Positions 1 through 6,975 of a stretch of 12,441 nucleotides of DNA are shown one piece after another. Source of the stretch: Chloroflexota bacterium (lineage in GTDB: Bacteria > Chloroflexota > Anaerolineae > B4-G1); the NCBI GenBank assembly GCA_003648125.1, contig QMOE01000020.1, positions 1 through 12,441 on the forward strand. The letters are read 5' to 3'. Numbering within the stretch: position 1 is the first letter of the stretch; every line of letters starts with the position of its first letter. Position numbers and translations under genes: made by a program. A model generated the notes under the pieces. That model searched no databases. It was not told the DNA's origin and saw nothing but the letters and a program-made list of their open reading frames with translations.

Positions 1-1
1 A

Positions 2-265
2 GCCTCCGCACTCCCGGTGGGCGCAGGGGAGGATCGCGTGTCGGCGATGTCGGCGGCGATGCTTTCCCTGGGCGAGCGCATTGCCAGCGAGCTTGGGCGC
101 GGCGTGCTGGATCAGGTCTATGTCAAGGGGGATCGCGGCTATATTCTCCTGATGTCGGTGGGAGAAGAGGCGGTGCTCACGGTGATGGCGCGTAAGAATG
201 CCAAACTTGGTCTCATCTTTCTGGATATGCGCCGGGCGGTTAAAGGTTTGGCTAACTTGTTGTAG
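2..265 (+). CDS. Roadblock/LC7 domain protein (partial, C-terminal part)
   Basis: The window opens inside this gene. The frame is open from base 2 and reads ASALPVGAGEDRVSAM before the first possible start (GTG at 17), so that GTG is internal and the true start lies upstream. The visible 87 residues fit the C-terminal half of a Roadblock/LC7 (MglB-like) domain: an alpha-helical GEDRVSAMSAAMLSLGERIA segment, a strand pair around VYVKGDRGYILLMSVG, and the helix/strand LTVMARKNAKLGLIFLDM. Family knowledge: such small proteins dimerise and often act on Ras-like small GTPases in bacterial polarity or motility. No partner GTPase is visible here. It ends with TAG at 263-265. I see no terminator between it and pyrG. 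Confidence 0.75.
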   Translation, partial: ASALPVGAGEDRVSAMSAAMLSLGERIASELGRGVLDQVYVKGDRGYILLMSVGEEAVLTVMARKNAKLGLIFLDMRRAVKGLANLL

Positions 266-313
266 ATGTTTTTAGCCTGCACGAGAGGGGAGACGAGTGC
301 TGTAATTGTGGGT

Positions 314-342
314 TTGATAAGGATTGTGAATAGGGTTCATAT
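314..342 (+). promoter_or_regulatory. Weak candidate sigma-70 promoter for pyrG
   Basis: TTGATA (314-319) and TCATAT (337-342) are separated by 17 bases. The -35 is good and the -10 is poor. If used, transcription would begin around 349, inside a G run (GGGGAGGG). This is a weak call made mainly because of its position. Confidence 0.3.
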
Positions 343-345
343 TTG

Positions 346-380
346 TGTGGGGAGGGTTGCCTTGAGTGACCCTCCCCACA
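346..380 (+). promoter_or_regulatory. Perfect 12-bp hairpin in the pyrG leader
   Basis: TGTGGGGAGGGT (346-357) and ACCCTCCCCACA (369-380) are exact reverse complements around an 11-base loop. The stem ends about six bases before the AGAGGA ribosome site of pyrG and is not followed by a T run, so it does not look like an intrinsic terminator. It could control translation initiation or mRNA stability. pyrG leaders of Bacillus and Lactococcus are known to be CTP-regulated through G-run initiation and an attenuator. Any parallel here is inference. Confidence 0.55.
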
Positions 381-401
381 TCTCGTAGAGGATGGTATTA
401 T

Positions 402-2009
402 ATGCGCAAGTATATTTTCTGCACCGGCGGGGTAATCAGCAGCGTGGGCAAAGGGGTGTCAGCGGCCTCTGTAGGGCGGATATTGAAGGCGCGAGGATTG
501 CGCGTCTCTATTCAAAAGCTTGATCCCTACATCAACGTGGATCCGGGGACGATGTCGCCCTATCAGCATGGTGAGGTTTTTGTCACCGACGATGGGGCCG
601 AGACCGATCTGGACCTGGGGCACTATGAGCGCTTTGTTGATGAGAATCTGACCCAGGCTAGCAATGTTACCACCGGTCAGGTCTATGCGGAGACCATCGC
701 GCGGGAGCGGAGGGGCGATTTTCTCGGCGGTACCATCCAGGTTATTCCACATATCACCAATGAGATAAAGCGCCGTATCGCGCTGGTCGGCGAGCAGAGC
801 GGAGCCGATGTGGTGATCGTCGAGGTCGGTGGTACGGTTGGCGATATTGAGAGCTTGCCTTTTTTGGAGGCGTTGCGACAGATGCGCCGGGACGTGGGTC
901 TCGAAAACACGCTCTATATCCACGTCACGTTTCTGCCCCACGTCGGCGCTACCGGGGAATTAAAGACCAAGCCCACGCAGCACAGCGTCCGCGAATTGCG
1001 CTCCATCGGCATCCAGCCAGATGTCATTATTGCTCGGGCCGATTATCCAGTAGGCGATGCGCTATGTGACAAGATCGCACTTTTCTGTGATGTCGAACGG
1101 CGGGCCGTTATTCCACTGGTGACCACGCCGTTGCTGTACGAGATTCCATTGGTGTTGGAGGATGCCGGGTTGGGGGATTTTGTCGTCGAACGGTTGAGCC
1201 TGGACGTGACGCCTCCCGACCTGGACGAGTGGCGCGGGCTGGTGACTCGCATTCGAGCGTCCAAGCCGTCGCTGCCCATTGCCATCGTGGGCAAATACGT
1301 CGAACTGCACGATGCTTATATCAGTGTGCGTGAGGCCCTGTATCACGCGGCGCTGGCGCACGGGTGGGACTTGGATGTGCGTTACGTTAGTTCCGAAGGG
1401 CTGGAACGCGGCCGGGGCTGGGATGAGTTGGAACAGGTGGCTGGTGTGGTCGTGCCCGGTGGTTTTGGTGAGCGTGGTATTGAGGGCAAGATCGCCACGG
1501 CGCATTGGGCGCGGGAAAACAAGGTGCCCTACCTGGGGCTATGCCTGGGTTTGCAGGTGATGATCATTGAACTGGCTCGTCACGCCGTGGGCAGCGACGA
1601 GCCGAACAGTACCGAGTTTGATCCCCGCACTAAATACCCTGTGATTGACCTCATGCGCGAGCAGCGGACGATCGTGGATATGGGGGGCACGATGCGGCTG
1701 GGTCTGTATCCCTGTCGCCTGGTGGCTGGGACGAAGGCGGCCGAGGCTTATGGCATCTCGGAGGTTCAGGAGCGACACCGCCATCGCTTTGAGGTGAACA
1801 ATACCTATCGCGATTTGTTGAGTGAGGCAGGTCTCGTGTTCAGCGGCCTCTCGCCGGATGGGTGGTTGGTCGAGATTGGCGAACTGGCCGATCATCCCTT
1901 TATGCTGGGCAGCCAGTTTCATCCTGAATTCAAATCCCGCCCCACTTGGCCTCATCCGCTTTTCAAGGCCTTTGCCGCTGCGGTCATCAAGAGGTTGAAA
2001 TGTGAGTGA
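402..2009 (+). CDS. pyrG: CTP synthase
   Basis: Converts UTP to CTP using ATP and ammonia taken from glutamine: the last step of de novo CTP synthesis, cytoplasmic, usually a tetramer. The protein is 535 residues, normal for the family. The N-terminal amidoligase domain (about 1-265) shows the P-loop SSVGKG (14-19), the [21 protein letters not shown] region (split around 41-61) and [11 protein letters not shown] (141-151). The C-terminal class I glutamine amidotransferase domain has the nucleophile Cys381 in GLCLGLQ, with His507 and Glu509 in HPEF completing the triad. I chose the ATG at 402 because it follows AGAGGA (387-392) and gives the canonical start [10 protein letters not shown]. An in-frame GTG at 366 lies in the loop of the leader hairpin and adds 12 residues unlike the family. 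It seems to stand alone: no partner gene is within coupling distance. Confidence 0.98.
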   Translation: MRKYIFCTGGVISSVGKGVSAASVGRILKARGLRVSIQKLDPYINVDPGTMSPYQHGEVFVTDDGAETDLDLGHYERFVDENLTQASNVTTGQVYAETIARERRGDFLGGTIQVIPHITNEIKRRIALVGEQSGADVVIVEVGGTVGDIESLPFLEALRQMRRDVGLENTLYIHVTFLPHVGATGELKTKPTQHSVRELRSIGIQPDVIIARADYPVGDALCDKIALFCDVERRAVIPLVTTPLLYEIPLVLEDAGLGDFVVERLSLDVTPPDLDEWRGLVTRIRASKPSLPIAIVGKYVELHDAYISVREALYHAALAHGWDLDVRYVSSEGLERGRGWDELEQVAGVVVPGGFGERGIEGKIATAHWARENKVPYLGLCLGLQVMIIELARHAVGSDEPNSTEFDPRTKYPVIDLMREQRTIVDMGGTMRLGLYPCRLVAGTKAAEAYGISEVQERHRHRFEVNNTYRDLLSEAGLVFSGLSPDGWLVEIGELADHPFMLGSQFHPEFKSRPTWPHPLFKAFAAAVIKRLKCE

Positions 2010-2012
2010 GGG

Positions 2013-2130
2013 GGTGTGCGTCATTTTCTTGCGCGCCACGGAACGCGGTCATCTTGACCGCAAAGATGCGGGCGGATCGTAAGGGTGAGGCAGTGCCTCG
2101 CCCCTCCTCGGCGGGGGACGCCCGCGCTCC
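2013..2130. repeat. Composite palindromic dispersed repeat, copy A (with insertion)
   Basis: Bases 2013-2073 match 9211-9271 at 55 of 61 positions, and 2115-2130 match 9273-9288 at 15 of 16. The ends form an imperfect inverted repeat (2040-2050 with 2120-2130). Inside it is a perfect 6-bp hairpin, GCGGTC-ATCTT-GACCGC (2045-2061). Compared with copy B, this copy carries about 41 extra bases (2074-2114) that hold a second palindrome, GGGTGAGGC-AGT-GCCTCGCCC (2083-2103). It begins four bases after the pyrG stop. Non-coding in every frame that I can support. Confidence 0.8.
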
Positions 2131-2189
2131 CAGGCAAGATCCACTACCAAGCGCAAAAATCTGATGCACACCCTGAGTGAGGTGTTTAC

Positions 2190-2218
2190 TTGTCAAATGC
2201 ACGCTTTCGTGTTATCAT
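2190..2218 (+). promoter_or_regulatory. Strong sigma-70 promoter of rpsF-rpsR
   Basis: TTGTCA (2190-2195), 17-base spacer, TATCAT (2213-2218): five of six matches in each hexamer. Transcription would start near 2225, leaving a leader of about 78 bases before rpsF. That leader holds a small CGCC-TGAA-GGCG hairpin (2232-2243). S6:S18 is known to bind a CCG-containing leader motif in many rpsF operons. CCG triplets are present, but I cannot confirm the motif by eye. Confidence 0.75.
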
Positions 2219-2302
2219 ATCGCCCGTTACGCGCCTGAAGGCGGGTTTTCCGCTCCTGGCTCGAGTCTAGGGGCAAATCCCATGGAAAGGAGGTGACCGT
2301 CT

Positions 2303-2668
2303 ATGCGCAGTTATGAACTAGTTTTTATCGTCCACCCTGATGTGGACGGAGACAATCTGACCGCCGTTATTGACCGGGTCAAAGAGCTGGTCCAACGTGA
2401 TGGCGGCAAGGTCGTGCAAACAAAGCCCTGGGGAATGCGTCGGCTGGCTTATCCCATTCAAAAGCGATGGGAAGGCCAGTATGTGTTGATGCAGCTTGAG
2501 TTGAATCCTCAGGGTGTTTCTGCGTTGGAGCGTGGGCTTGGGTTGACTGAGCAGATTATGCGCTATTTGACCGTGCGTCTCGAAGAAGAAATGACGCCGG
2601 CGCCAAAAGAGCCTGAGCCAGACCAGGTGTTGGATGATACTCAGTCATTAGAATCAGCCGCCGAGTGA
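2303..2668 (+). CDS. rpsF: 30S ribosomal protein bS6
   Basis: Small-subunit protein that binds the 16S rRNA central domain as a heterodimer with bS18. The 121 residues show the bS6 ferredoxin-like fold: MRSYELVFIVHPD (strand 1), the KELVQRDGGKVVQTKPWG turn, RRLAYPIQK (the conserved K-RLAYPI motif), GQYVLMQLEL and a closing IMRYLTVRLEEE strand. An acidic tail of about 25 residues (EEEMTPAPKEPEP onwards) follows, as in many bS6 proteins. The start is firm: AAAGGAGGTGA (2286-2296) sits six bases before the ATG. It leads an operon with rpsR 65 bases downstream. The usual ssb gene between them is absent. Confidence 0.97.
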   Translation: MRSYELVFIVHPDVDGDNLTAVIDRVKELVQRDGGKVVQTKPWGMRRLAYPIQKRWEGQYVLMQLELNPQGVSALERGLGLTEQIMRYLTVRLEEEMTPAPKEPEPDQVLDDTQSLESAAE

Positions 2669-2733
2669 AGCAAATTTGGGGATAGCGAGTTACATTGGCG
2701 GTTTTGTTAGTTGCTATTCAGGGAGGTCGAGTT

Positions 2734-3036
2734 TTGGCAGAGAGACGACAGAGACAAGGACGAGGGACGCAGCGAGGAGGCCGGCAGCACGGCAAGCGCC
2801 GGTTTGTCAGGCGTCCCAAGACGTGCGTTTTTTGTAGGGATAAAGTTGAATATATTGACTATAAGCAGGCTGACGTGCTGCGCTCTTTCCTGACCGACCG
2901 GGGCAAGATTCAGCCTCGGCGACGGACGGGAACGTGTGCTAAGCATCAACGGCAACTGTCGCTGGCGATCAAACGCGCTCGCCACCTGGCATTATTGCCG
3001 TTCACGGTGCAACTAAAACCTGGGCGCAGTCGCTAG
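2734..3036 (+). CDS. rpsR: 30S ribosomal protein bS18
   Basis: Small-subunit protein that pairs with bS6 on the central domain (platform) of the 30S subunit. The 100-residue product has a basic Arg/Gly-rich N-terminus, the core [19 protein letters not shown], then [20 protein letters not shown] and a basic helix. Cys31, Cys34, Cys68 and His71 form a CxxC...CxxH set, so this is the zinc-binding (C+) type of bS18. I place the start at TTG 2734, because GGGAGG (2721-2726) lies eight bases upstream and it gives the normal start MAERR. A TTG at 2695 would add 13 residues unlike bS18. Distal gene of the rpsF operon. No clean U-tract terminator follows it. Confidence 0.95.
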   Translation: MAERRQRQGRGTQRGGRQHGKRRFVRRPKTCVFCRDKVEYIDYKQADVLRSFLTDRGKIQPRRRTGTCAKHQRQLSLAIKRARHLALLPFTVQLKPGRSR

Positions 3037-3087
3037 GTTTCACTAGAAAGAATGGGGTGTTTGATTTGGGTGTGTCTCGAATGAGTT

Positions 3088-3135
3088 GAGTGGGCGCGCT
3101 TTCCATGGCGCGCGGTATGGAAAGCGCGCCTACTT
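3088..3135. repeat. Hairpin element with a perfect 14-bp core stem
   Basis: GGCGCGCTTTCCAT (3093-3106) and ATGGAAAGCGCGCC (3117-3130) are exact reverse complements with a 10-base loop. The stem extends to about 19 pairs (3088-3135) if G-T pairs are allowed. A short TTTT (3134-3137) overlaps the end, so it might stop rpsF-rpsR transcription, but the T run is weak. The loop itself repeats GGCGCGC, as if the unit folded from reused sequence. The 9-mer GTTTGATTT flanks it on both sides (3059-3067 and 3148-3156). Confidence 0.7.
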
Positions 3136-3220
3136 TTAGCCGAAAGGGAACGCCCCCGTTTGATTTAAAGTCTAATCGTATCTTTTCCAATATCCCAGGG
3201 CAAGACTCGAGTATTTGTCA

Positions 3221-3298
3221 TTGCGAGGCGCTTTTTGCCCGAAGCAATCCCCAAATAGCATTAGAGGAGATTGCTTCGCTGCCTGCGGCGGCTCGCAA
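3221..3298. repeat. Nested inverted repeat of the TTGCGAG...GAAGCAATC type
   Basis: The outer arms are TTGCGAG (3221-3227) and CTCGCAA (3292-3298). The inner arms are CGAAGCAATC (3240-3249) and GATTGCTTCG (3269-3278), all exact. From general knowledge, this CATTGCGAG/GAAGCAATC sequence is a dispersed intergenic repeat seen in many unrelated bacteria. It is non-coding and of unknown role. Confidence 0.7.
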
Positions 3299-3374
3299 TT
3301 CGCCAACTTGCCACATACTTGCCCCGAGTCATCGAGATGATACGTCTAATCAGTAGTTGGCATGCGAGGGAAGG

Positions 3375-4685
3375 ATGACAAAGAAGGCCAAGAAGCGTGT
3401 ACGCGCGTCGAAGGAATTGACGCGCAAGCAACTTTCCCGCCTGGAGCGGGAAAGACGAATTGAAAAGTGGCTTCTCTGGAGCGTGGTTGCACTAGTAATC
3501 CTGGTTGTGGGTGTTCTGGGTTACGGTTTCTTCGCCGAGAGAATCGTCAAGGCTCGCGAACCGGTCGTTATTGTGGAAGGTGACCCAATCACGACGGCTG
3601 ACTTTCAGGCTCGGGTGCGCTTTACGCGGGAGCAGTTGCAGTTTCAACTTGAACGCTTGAACATGCAACAACTCTCGCTCGATATGTCTGACCCAAGCGC
3701 CGAGTTCTACTTGCAGTATATTCAAGGGAATATCCGCGACTTGGAGACGCAGTTATCTCCGGCGAGTGCCTTGTCCATTGGGAAACAGGTTCTTGATCAG
3801 TTGATCGTGGGAAAACTGGTGCACCAGGAAGCGGAACGGCGTGGCATCACGGTTGCGCCGGAGCAAGTCCAGCAGAGCATTGAGCAGTATTTTGGGTACG
3901 AGCGGGACCCGGCTACTCCTACGCCAGCGCCGGCTGATACGTCTCCTTTGACGCCGACTGTTGATTCTCTTCCCACACCGACCCCGGTGACCGAGGAGGC
4001 TTTCCAGCAACGATATAGCGAATCCTTAAAGTCTTGGAAGGAGCTGGGTATTTCCGAGCAACAGTTTCGCTCTTGGATGGAAGACTCGCTCGTGTTCGAA
4101 AAGTTGCGGGAGCAGATGGACGCGGAGGTTCCCACCACCGCCGATCAGGTCAAGCTGAGTTACATCAGCGTGGATAGCGAGGAGTGGGCGAAAGATGCCG
4201 CTGCCCGGTTGGACGCCGGAGAAGATTTCCAGGCCCTGGCGGACGAACTGGAAGATAACGAGGATGTCACTGGATATGGTCGGGAGTTGGATTGGTATCC
4301 CAGTAGTGTGCTGCAACAGATGCTGGGCGAGATGTTGACCGGGGTGGTGTTCGACATGCAAGTTGGAGAGCGCAGTCAGCCAGTGCTGAACATGGATGAC
4401 TCTCACTACTATATCGTCGAGATACTTGGGCGGGAGACGCGCGAACTGGCTCCCAACGTCTTGCAGCAGGTACAGGAAGATGCGTTTCAAAAGTGGGTCG
4501 AGGCCCAGCAGCAAGTCTCGTCTATCGAATACCCACCTGTGAGGGCCGAGTGCCACGGGGACACGCCGTGGTATAAAGACGAGTGCCGGCGCTCGTGGCG
4601 CGATCGTGATCCGGAAGTGTGCCGCTGGGCGCTGCTCTGGCCGTGCGGCGGCTCGTGGCAGGCCCGCGTGCCGATGGACCCGTAA
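3375..4685 (+). CDS. Membrane-anchored SurA/PpiC-like peptidyl-prolyl isomerase family protein
   Basis: The 436-residue protein has a basic cytoplasmic head (1-31, KKAKKRVR), one membrane helix (about 33-53, LLWSVVALVILVVGVLGYGFF) and an outside part. That part holds a SurA-type helical region (about 62-250), a Thr/Pro-rich insert (179-205, TPTPAPAD...PTPTPV), a parvulin-like domain (about 258-355: AGEDFQALADELEDN, then GERSQPV) and a helix. The tail has all four cysteines of the protein (393, 404, 416, 424). Relatives are extracytoplasmic folding chaperones. The usual parvulin ARHIL stretch reads KLSYISV, so the common histidine is absent; isomerase activity is uncertain and a chaperone role is likelier. 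Start: ATG 3375 just after GAGGGAAGG (spacing short). A TTG at 3357 would add six residues. It ends in its own terminator. Confidence 0.8.
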   Translation: MTKKAKKRVRASKELTRKQLSRLERERRIEKWLLWSVVALVILVVGVLGYGFFAERIVKAREPVVIVEGDPITTADFQARVRFTREQLQFQLERLNMQQLSLDMSDPSAEFYLQYIQGNIRDLETQLSPASALSIGKQVLDQLIVGKLVHQEAERRGITVAPEQVQQSIEQYFGYERDPATPTPAPADTSPLTPTVDSLPTPTPVTEEAFQQRYSESLKSWKELGISEQQFRSWMEDSLVFEKLREQMDAEVPTTADQVKLSYISVDSEEWAKDAAARLDAGEDFQALADELEDNEDVTGYGRELDWYPSSVLQQMLGEMLTGVVFDMQVGERSQPVLNMDDSHYYIVEILGRETRELAPNVLQQVQEDAFQKWVEAQQQVSSIEYPPVRAECHGDTPWYKDECRRSWRDRDPEVCRWALLWPCGGSWQARVPMDP

Positions 4686-4703
4686 CTCGCACTTGTAGCA
4701 AGT

Positions 4704-4738
4704 AATCCGGCTTCTATCAGAAGCCGGATTTTTGTTTT
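4704..4738 (+). terminator. Rho-independent terminator of the PpiC-like gene
   Basis: AATCCGGCTTCT (4704-4715) and AGAAGCCGGATT (4719-4730) form a perfect 12-bp stem with a three-base loop, followed by TTTTTGTTTT. The T run lies on the plus strand, so it stops rightward transcription. The last bases overlap the stop codon of the converging rel gene. On the minus strand the hairpin has no T run. Confidence 0.92.
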
Positions 4739-6908
4739 ACCCCATGTATCGTCTGGCTTCGATCACGTTGGGCACTCGTTCGATTTTGGCCAGCACGCGG
4801 CTGAGTTGGGTAAAGTTGTTGATTTCGATGGTGATGTAGAACGTCGAGATATCCTCTTCCCGGCTGTGGTTCAGAGCCGCAATGTTGATGTCCTCGTCGC
4901 CGAGGAGGGCCGAGATTTCGGTCATCAGTTTCGTGCGGTCATAGGCCTTGATGTATATTGTGACCTGGACGGTGGTCGGCTTGGGGCCCCAACTGGCTTC
5001 TATCAATCGCTCGGTATTCTTCAGACGTAGAATATTGGGGCAGTCGCGGCAGTGAATGGTGACGCCGCGCCCCCGGGTGACGTAGCCGACGATGGCGTGG
5101 CCTGGCAGAGGGTGGCAACATTGCGCCAGTCGAGTCAGCAGGTTGCCAGTGCCTCGTACCTGGATACCTTTGATGGTGCTTGCGGGAGTAGGTGGCGTGG
5201 AAGGATACTTTTGTTCCTCGCGAGAACGAGCGCTGGCGGCTTTGCTGGCGATCTGTTGGCTGTTGATGTCTCCAAAGCCGACTGCGGCGTGGAAATTGTC
5301 GAGACTTTCATAGTTAAAGAGTTTGGCGATGGCCTCGTGCCCCAGGTTCAGCAGCCCTAACCGCTTCAATTCGCGCTCGACGACCTCGCGGCCCTGGGCG
5401 ATGTTCTGTTCCCGATCCTGATGGCGGAACCACTGGCGGATTTTGCCGCGAGCGCGATTGGTCTTGACGTGGCCCAGGGCTGGATTCAGCCAGTCTCTGC
5501 TGGGCCCTCCGCGACGTGAAGTTAGAATTTCCACCCGGTCGCCGTTCTGGAGTTGATAATTCAGGTTGACCAATTTGCCGTTGACTCTGGCTCCCCGGCA
5601 GCGATGGCCGATCTCGGTGTGCACGCGGTAGGCAAAGTCAATCGGTGTCGCGCCGACCGGCAAGTCAATGAGTTTCCCTTTGGGAGTGAAGGCATAGGTG
5701 CGGTCTTGGAAAACGTCGGTCTTCATCGCGTCTACGAAATCTTTGGCATCAGAGGTCTCTTGACGCCACTCCATCATGGCGCGTTGCCAATCGCTCTTGA
5801 CCTCAAAGTCCTGCTCTTGCCTGTTCCCCTCTTTGTAGCGCCAGTGCGCGGCGACGCCGTACTCGGCGACCTGGTGCATCTCGTGGGTGCGGATTTGCAC
5901 TTCCAGTGTCTTGCCGTCTTCGCCGACGACCGCCGTGTGCAGACTCTGGTACATGTTGTCCTTGGGGGTGGCGATATAGTCGTCGAACTCACCGGGAATA
6001 GGTTTCCACAGCCCATGCACGATCCCCAGGATGCGGTAGCAGGCGGGGACATCCTGGGTGATACAGCGGATGCCGCGCACGTCGTAAATCTGGCTGAAAG
6101 GAACCTCCTTGCGCTGCATTTTGCTATAGATGCTGTAGATGTGTTTGGGCCGGCCGGTGATCTCGGTTTCGATTTTTTCTTCGCCCAACTTTTGCTTGAG
6201 GATTTCGATGTGTTCTTGAACGCTGGCTTCACGTTCTGGGCGGTGTTCTTTTATCAGGGATGTGATTTCGTCGTAGGTGGCGGGGTCGAGATAGCGGAGG
6301 CTCAAGTCCTCCAGTTCCCATTTCCATTGCCATGTGCCTAACCGGTTAGCTAACGGGGCAAATATCTCTAGTGTCTCGCGGGAGAATGTCTTGCGCCGTT
6401 CCGGTCTCAGTCCTTCGAGCGTGCGCATGTTGTGCAGCCGGTCGGCCAGCTTGATCACCACGACGCGCACGTCCTTTGCCATAGCCATGAACATTTTGCG
6501 CAGGCTTTCCGATTCCTGCGCGTCGCGCAGTTCCTCGCTTCCGTCTTTGAAACGGTCGCTTTGCTCCTGCTCGATCCGTTCCAGCTTGGTCACACCGTCA
6601 ACCAGTTGGGCGATGTGAGGGCCAAACTCGTGCTCCAGAGTTGCCACCTCGATTTCCGAGTCCTCGACCACGTCGTGCAGCAGGCCGGCGGCGACGGTAT
6701 CCGGATCCATCCCTATATCGGTTAGTAGCATGGCCACGGTCAGGGGGTGCTGGATGTAAGGTTCGCCGGACTTGCGCCTTTCTCCGGCGTGCGCTTTTTC
6801 GGCTACGGTGTATGCGCGTTCGGTGAGCGCCCGGGCGCCATCTGACCACCCGCCACGGGGAACGCGTTCCAATATGTCCGAAATATTGAGCAAGCGGTGC
6901 TTTTCCAT
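4737..6908 (-). CDS. rel: Bifunctional (p)ppGpp synthetase/hydrolase, Rel family
   Basis: Makes (p)ppGpp from ATP and GTP/GDP on stalled ribosomes and hydrolyses it: the core of the stringent response. The protein is 723 residues, usual for full-length Rel. Order of domains: HD hydrolase (about 30-190) with His54, HD at 78-79, ED at 82-83 and Asp156 intact; synthetase (about 235-360) with GRPKHIYSIYSKM, YDVRGIR, YQSLHT and EVQIRT; TGS (about 400-461); helical and Cys-rich zinc-finger-like region (CCH 597-599, Cys620, Cys623); C-terminal ACT (about 648-721). The synthetase carries EFDD (307-310) where bifunctional enzymes usually have RxKD. I chose ATG 6908 because GAGGTG lies nine bases upstream. 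A GTG at 6938 would add ten residues but starts within the foot of a hairpin. It follows ssrA on the same strand. Confidence 0.96.
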   Translation of the reverse strand: MEKHRLLNISDILERVPRGGWSDGARALTERAYTVAEKAHAGERRKSGEPYIQHPLTVAMLLTDIGMDPDTVAAGLLHDVVEDSEIEVATLEHEFGPHIAQLVDGVTKLERIEQEQSDRFKDGSEELRDAQESESLRKMFMAMAKDVRVVVIKLADRLHNMRTLEGLRPERRKTFSRETLEIFAPLANRLGTWQWKWELEDLSLRYLDPATYDEITSLIKEHRPEREASVQEHIEILKQKLGEEKIETEITGRPKHIYSIYSKMQRKEVPFSQIYDVRGIRCITQDVPACYRILGIVHGLWKPIPGEFDDYIATPKDNMYQSLHTAVVGEDGKTLEVQIRTHEMHQVAEYGVAAHWRYKEGNRQEQDFEVKSDWQRAMMEWRQETSDAKDFVDAMKTDVFQDRTYAFTPKGKLIDLPVGATPIDFAYRVHTEIGHRCRGARVNGKLVNLNYQLQNGDRVEILTSRRGGPSRDWLNPALGHVKTNRARGKIRQWFRHQDREQNIAQGREVVERELKRLGLLNLGHEAIAKLFNYESLDNFHAAVGFGDINSQQIASKAASARSREEQKYPSTPPTPASTIKGIQVRGTGNLLTRLAQCCHPLPGHAIVGYVTRGRGVTIHCRDCPNILRLKNTERLIEASWGPKPTTVQVTIYIKAYDRTKLMTEISALLGDEDINIAALNHSREEDISTFYITIEINNFTQLSRVLAKIERVPNVIEARRYMG

Positions 6909-6937
6909 TTCCACTCGCACCTCGACCTGATGTGGCA

Positions 6938-6968
6938 CGAGGCTGGCCCTGTGACGATGCCAGCCTCG
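6938..6968 (-). promoter_or_regulatory. Perfect 10-bp hairpin between ssrA and rel
   Basis: CGAGGCTGGC (6938-6947) and GCCAGCCTCG (6959-6968) are exact reverse complements with an 11-base loop. It begins eight bases after the encoded CCA end of tmRNA. No T run follows on the minus strand, so it may be a 3' processing or stability element, or a weak or Rho-assisted stop, rather than a classical terminator. Confidence 0.55.
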
Positions 6969-6975
6969 CAGTCTA

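Larger units (their letters stand above)
3037..3374. other. 338-base gap made mostly of repeat elements
   Basis: This stretch between rpsR and the PpiC-like gene holds two separate hairpin elements (3088-3135 and 3221-3298), described individually. Small open frames on both strands run through the palindromes and have no family resemblance or good ribosome site. I cannot identify a convincing promoter for the downstream gene. TCTAAT at 3345-3350 resembles a -10 but has no matching -35. Confidence 0.6.

Noticed and set aside
2282..2296. Five-codon mini frame ATG GAA AGG AGG TGA overlapping the rpsF ribosome site
   Set aside because: It is created by the Shine-Dalgarno sequence itself. A regulatory leader peptide is possible, but nothing else supports it.
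3090..3356. 88-codon open frame on the plus strand between rpsR and the PpiC-like gene
   Set aside because: It runs through two palindromic repeats and its peptide reflects them. No homology or ribosome site supports it.
5553..6341. Long open frame on the plus strand (262 codons) opposite rel
   Set aside because: It is antisense to the conserved synthetase and HD domains of Rel. Its product has no recognisable motif, and codon bias of the real gene explains the open frame.
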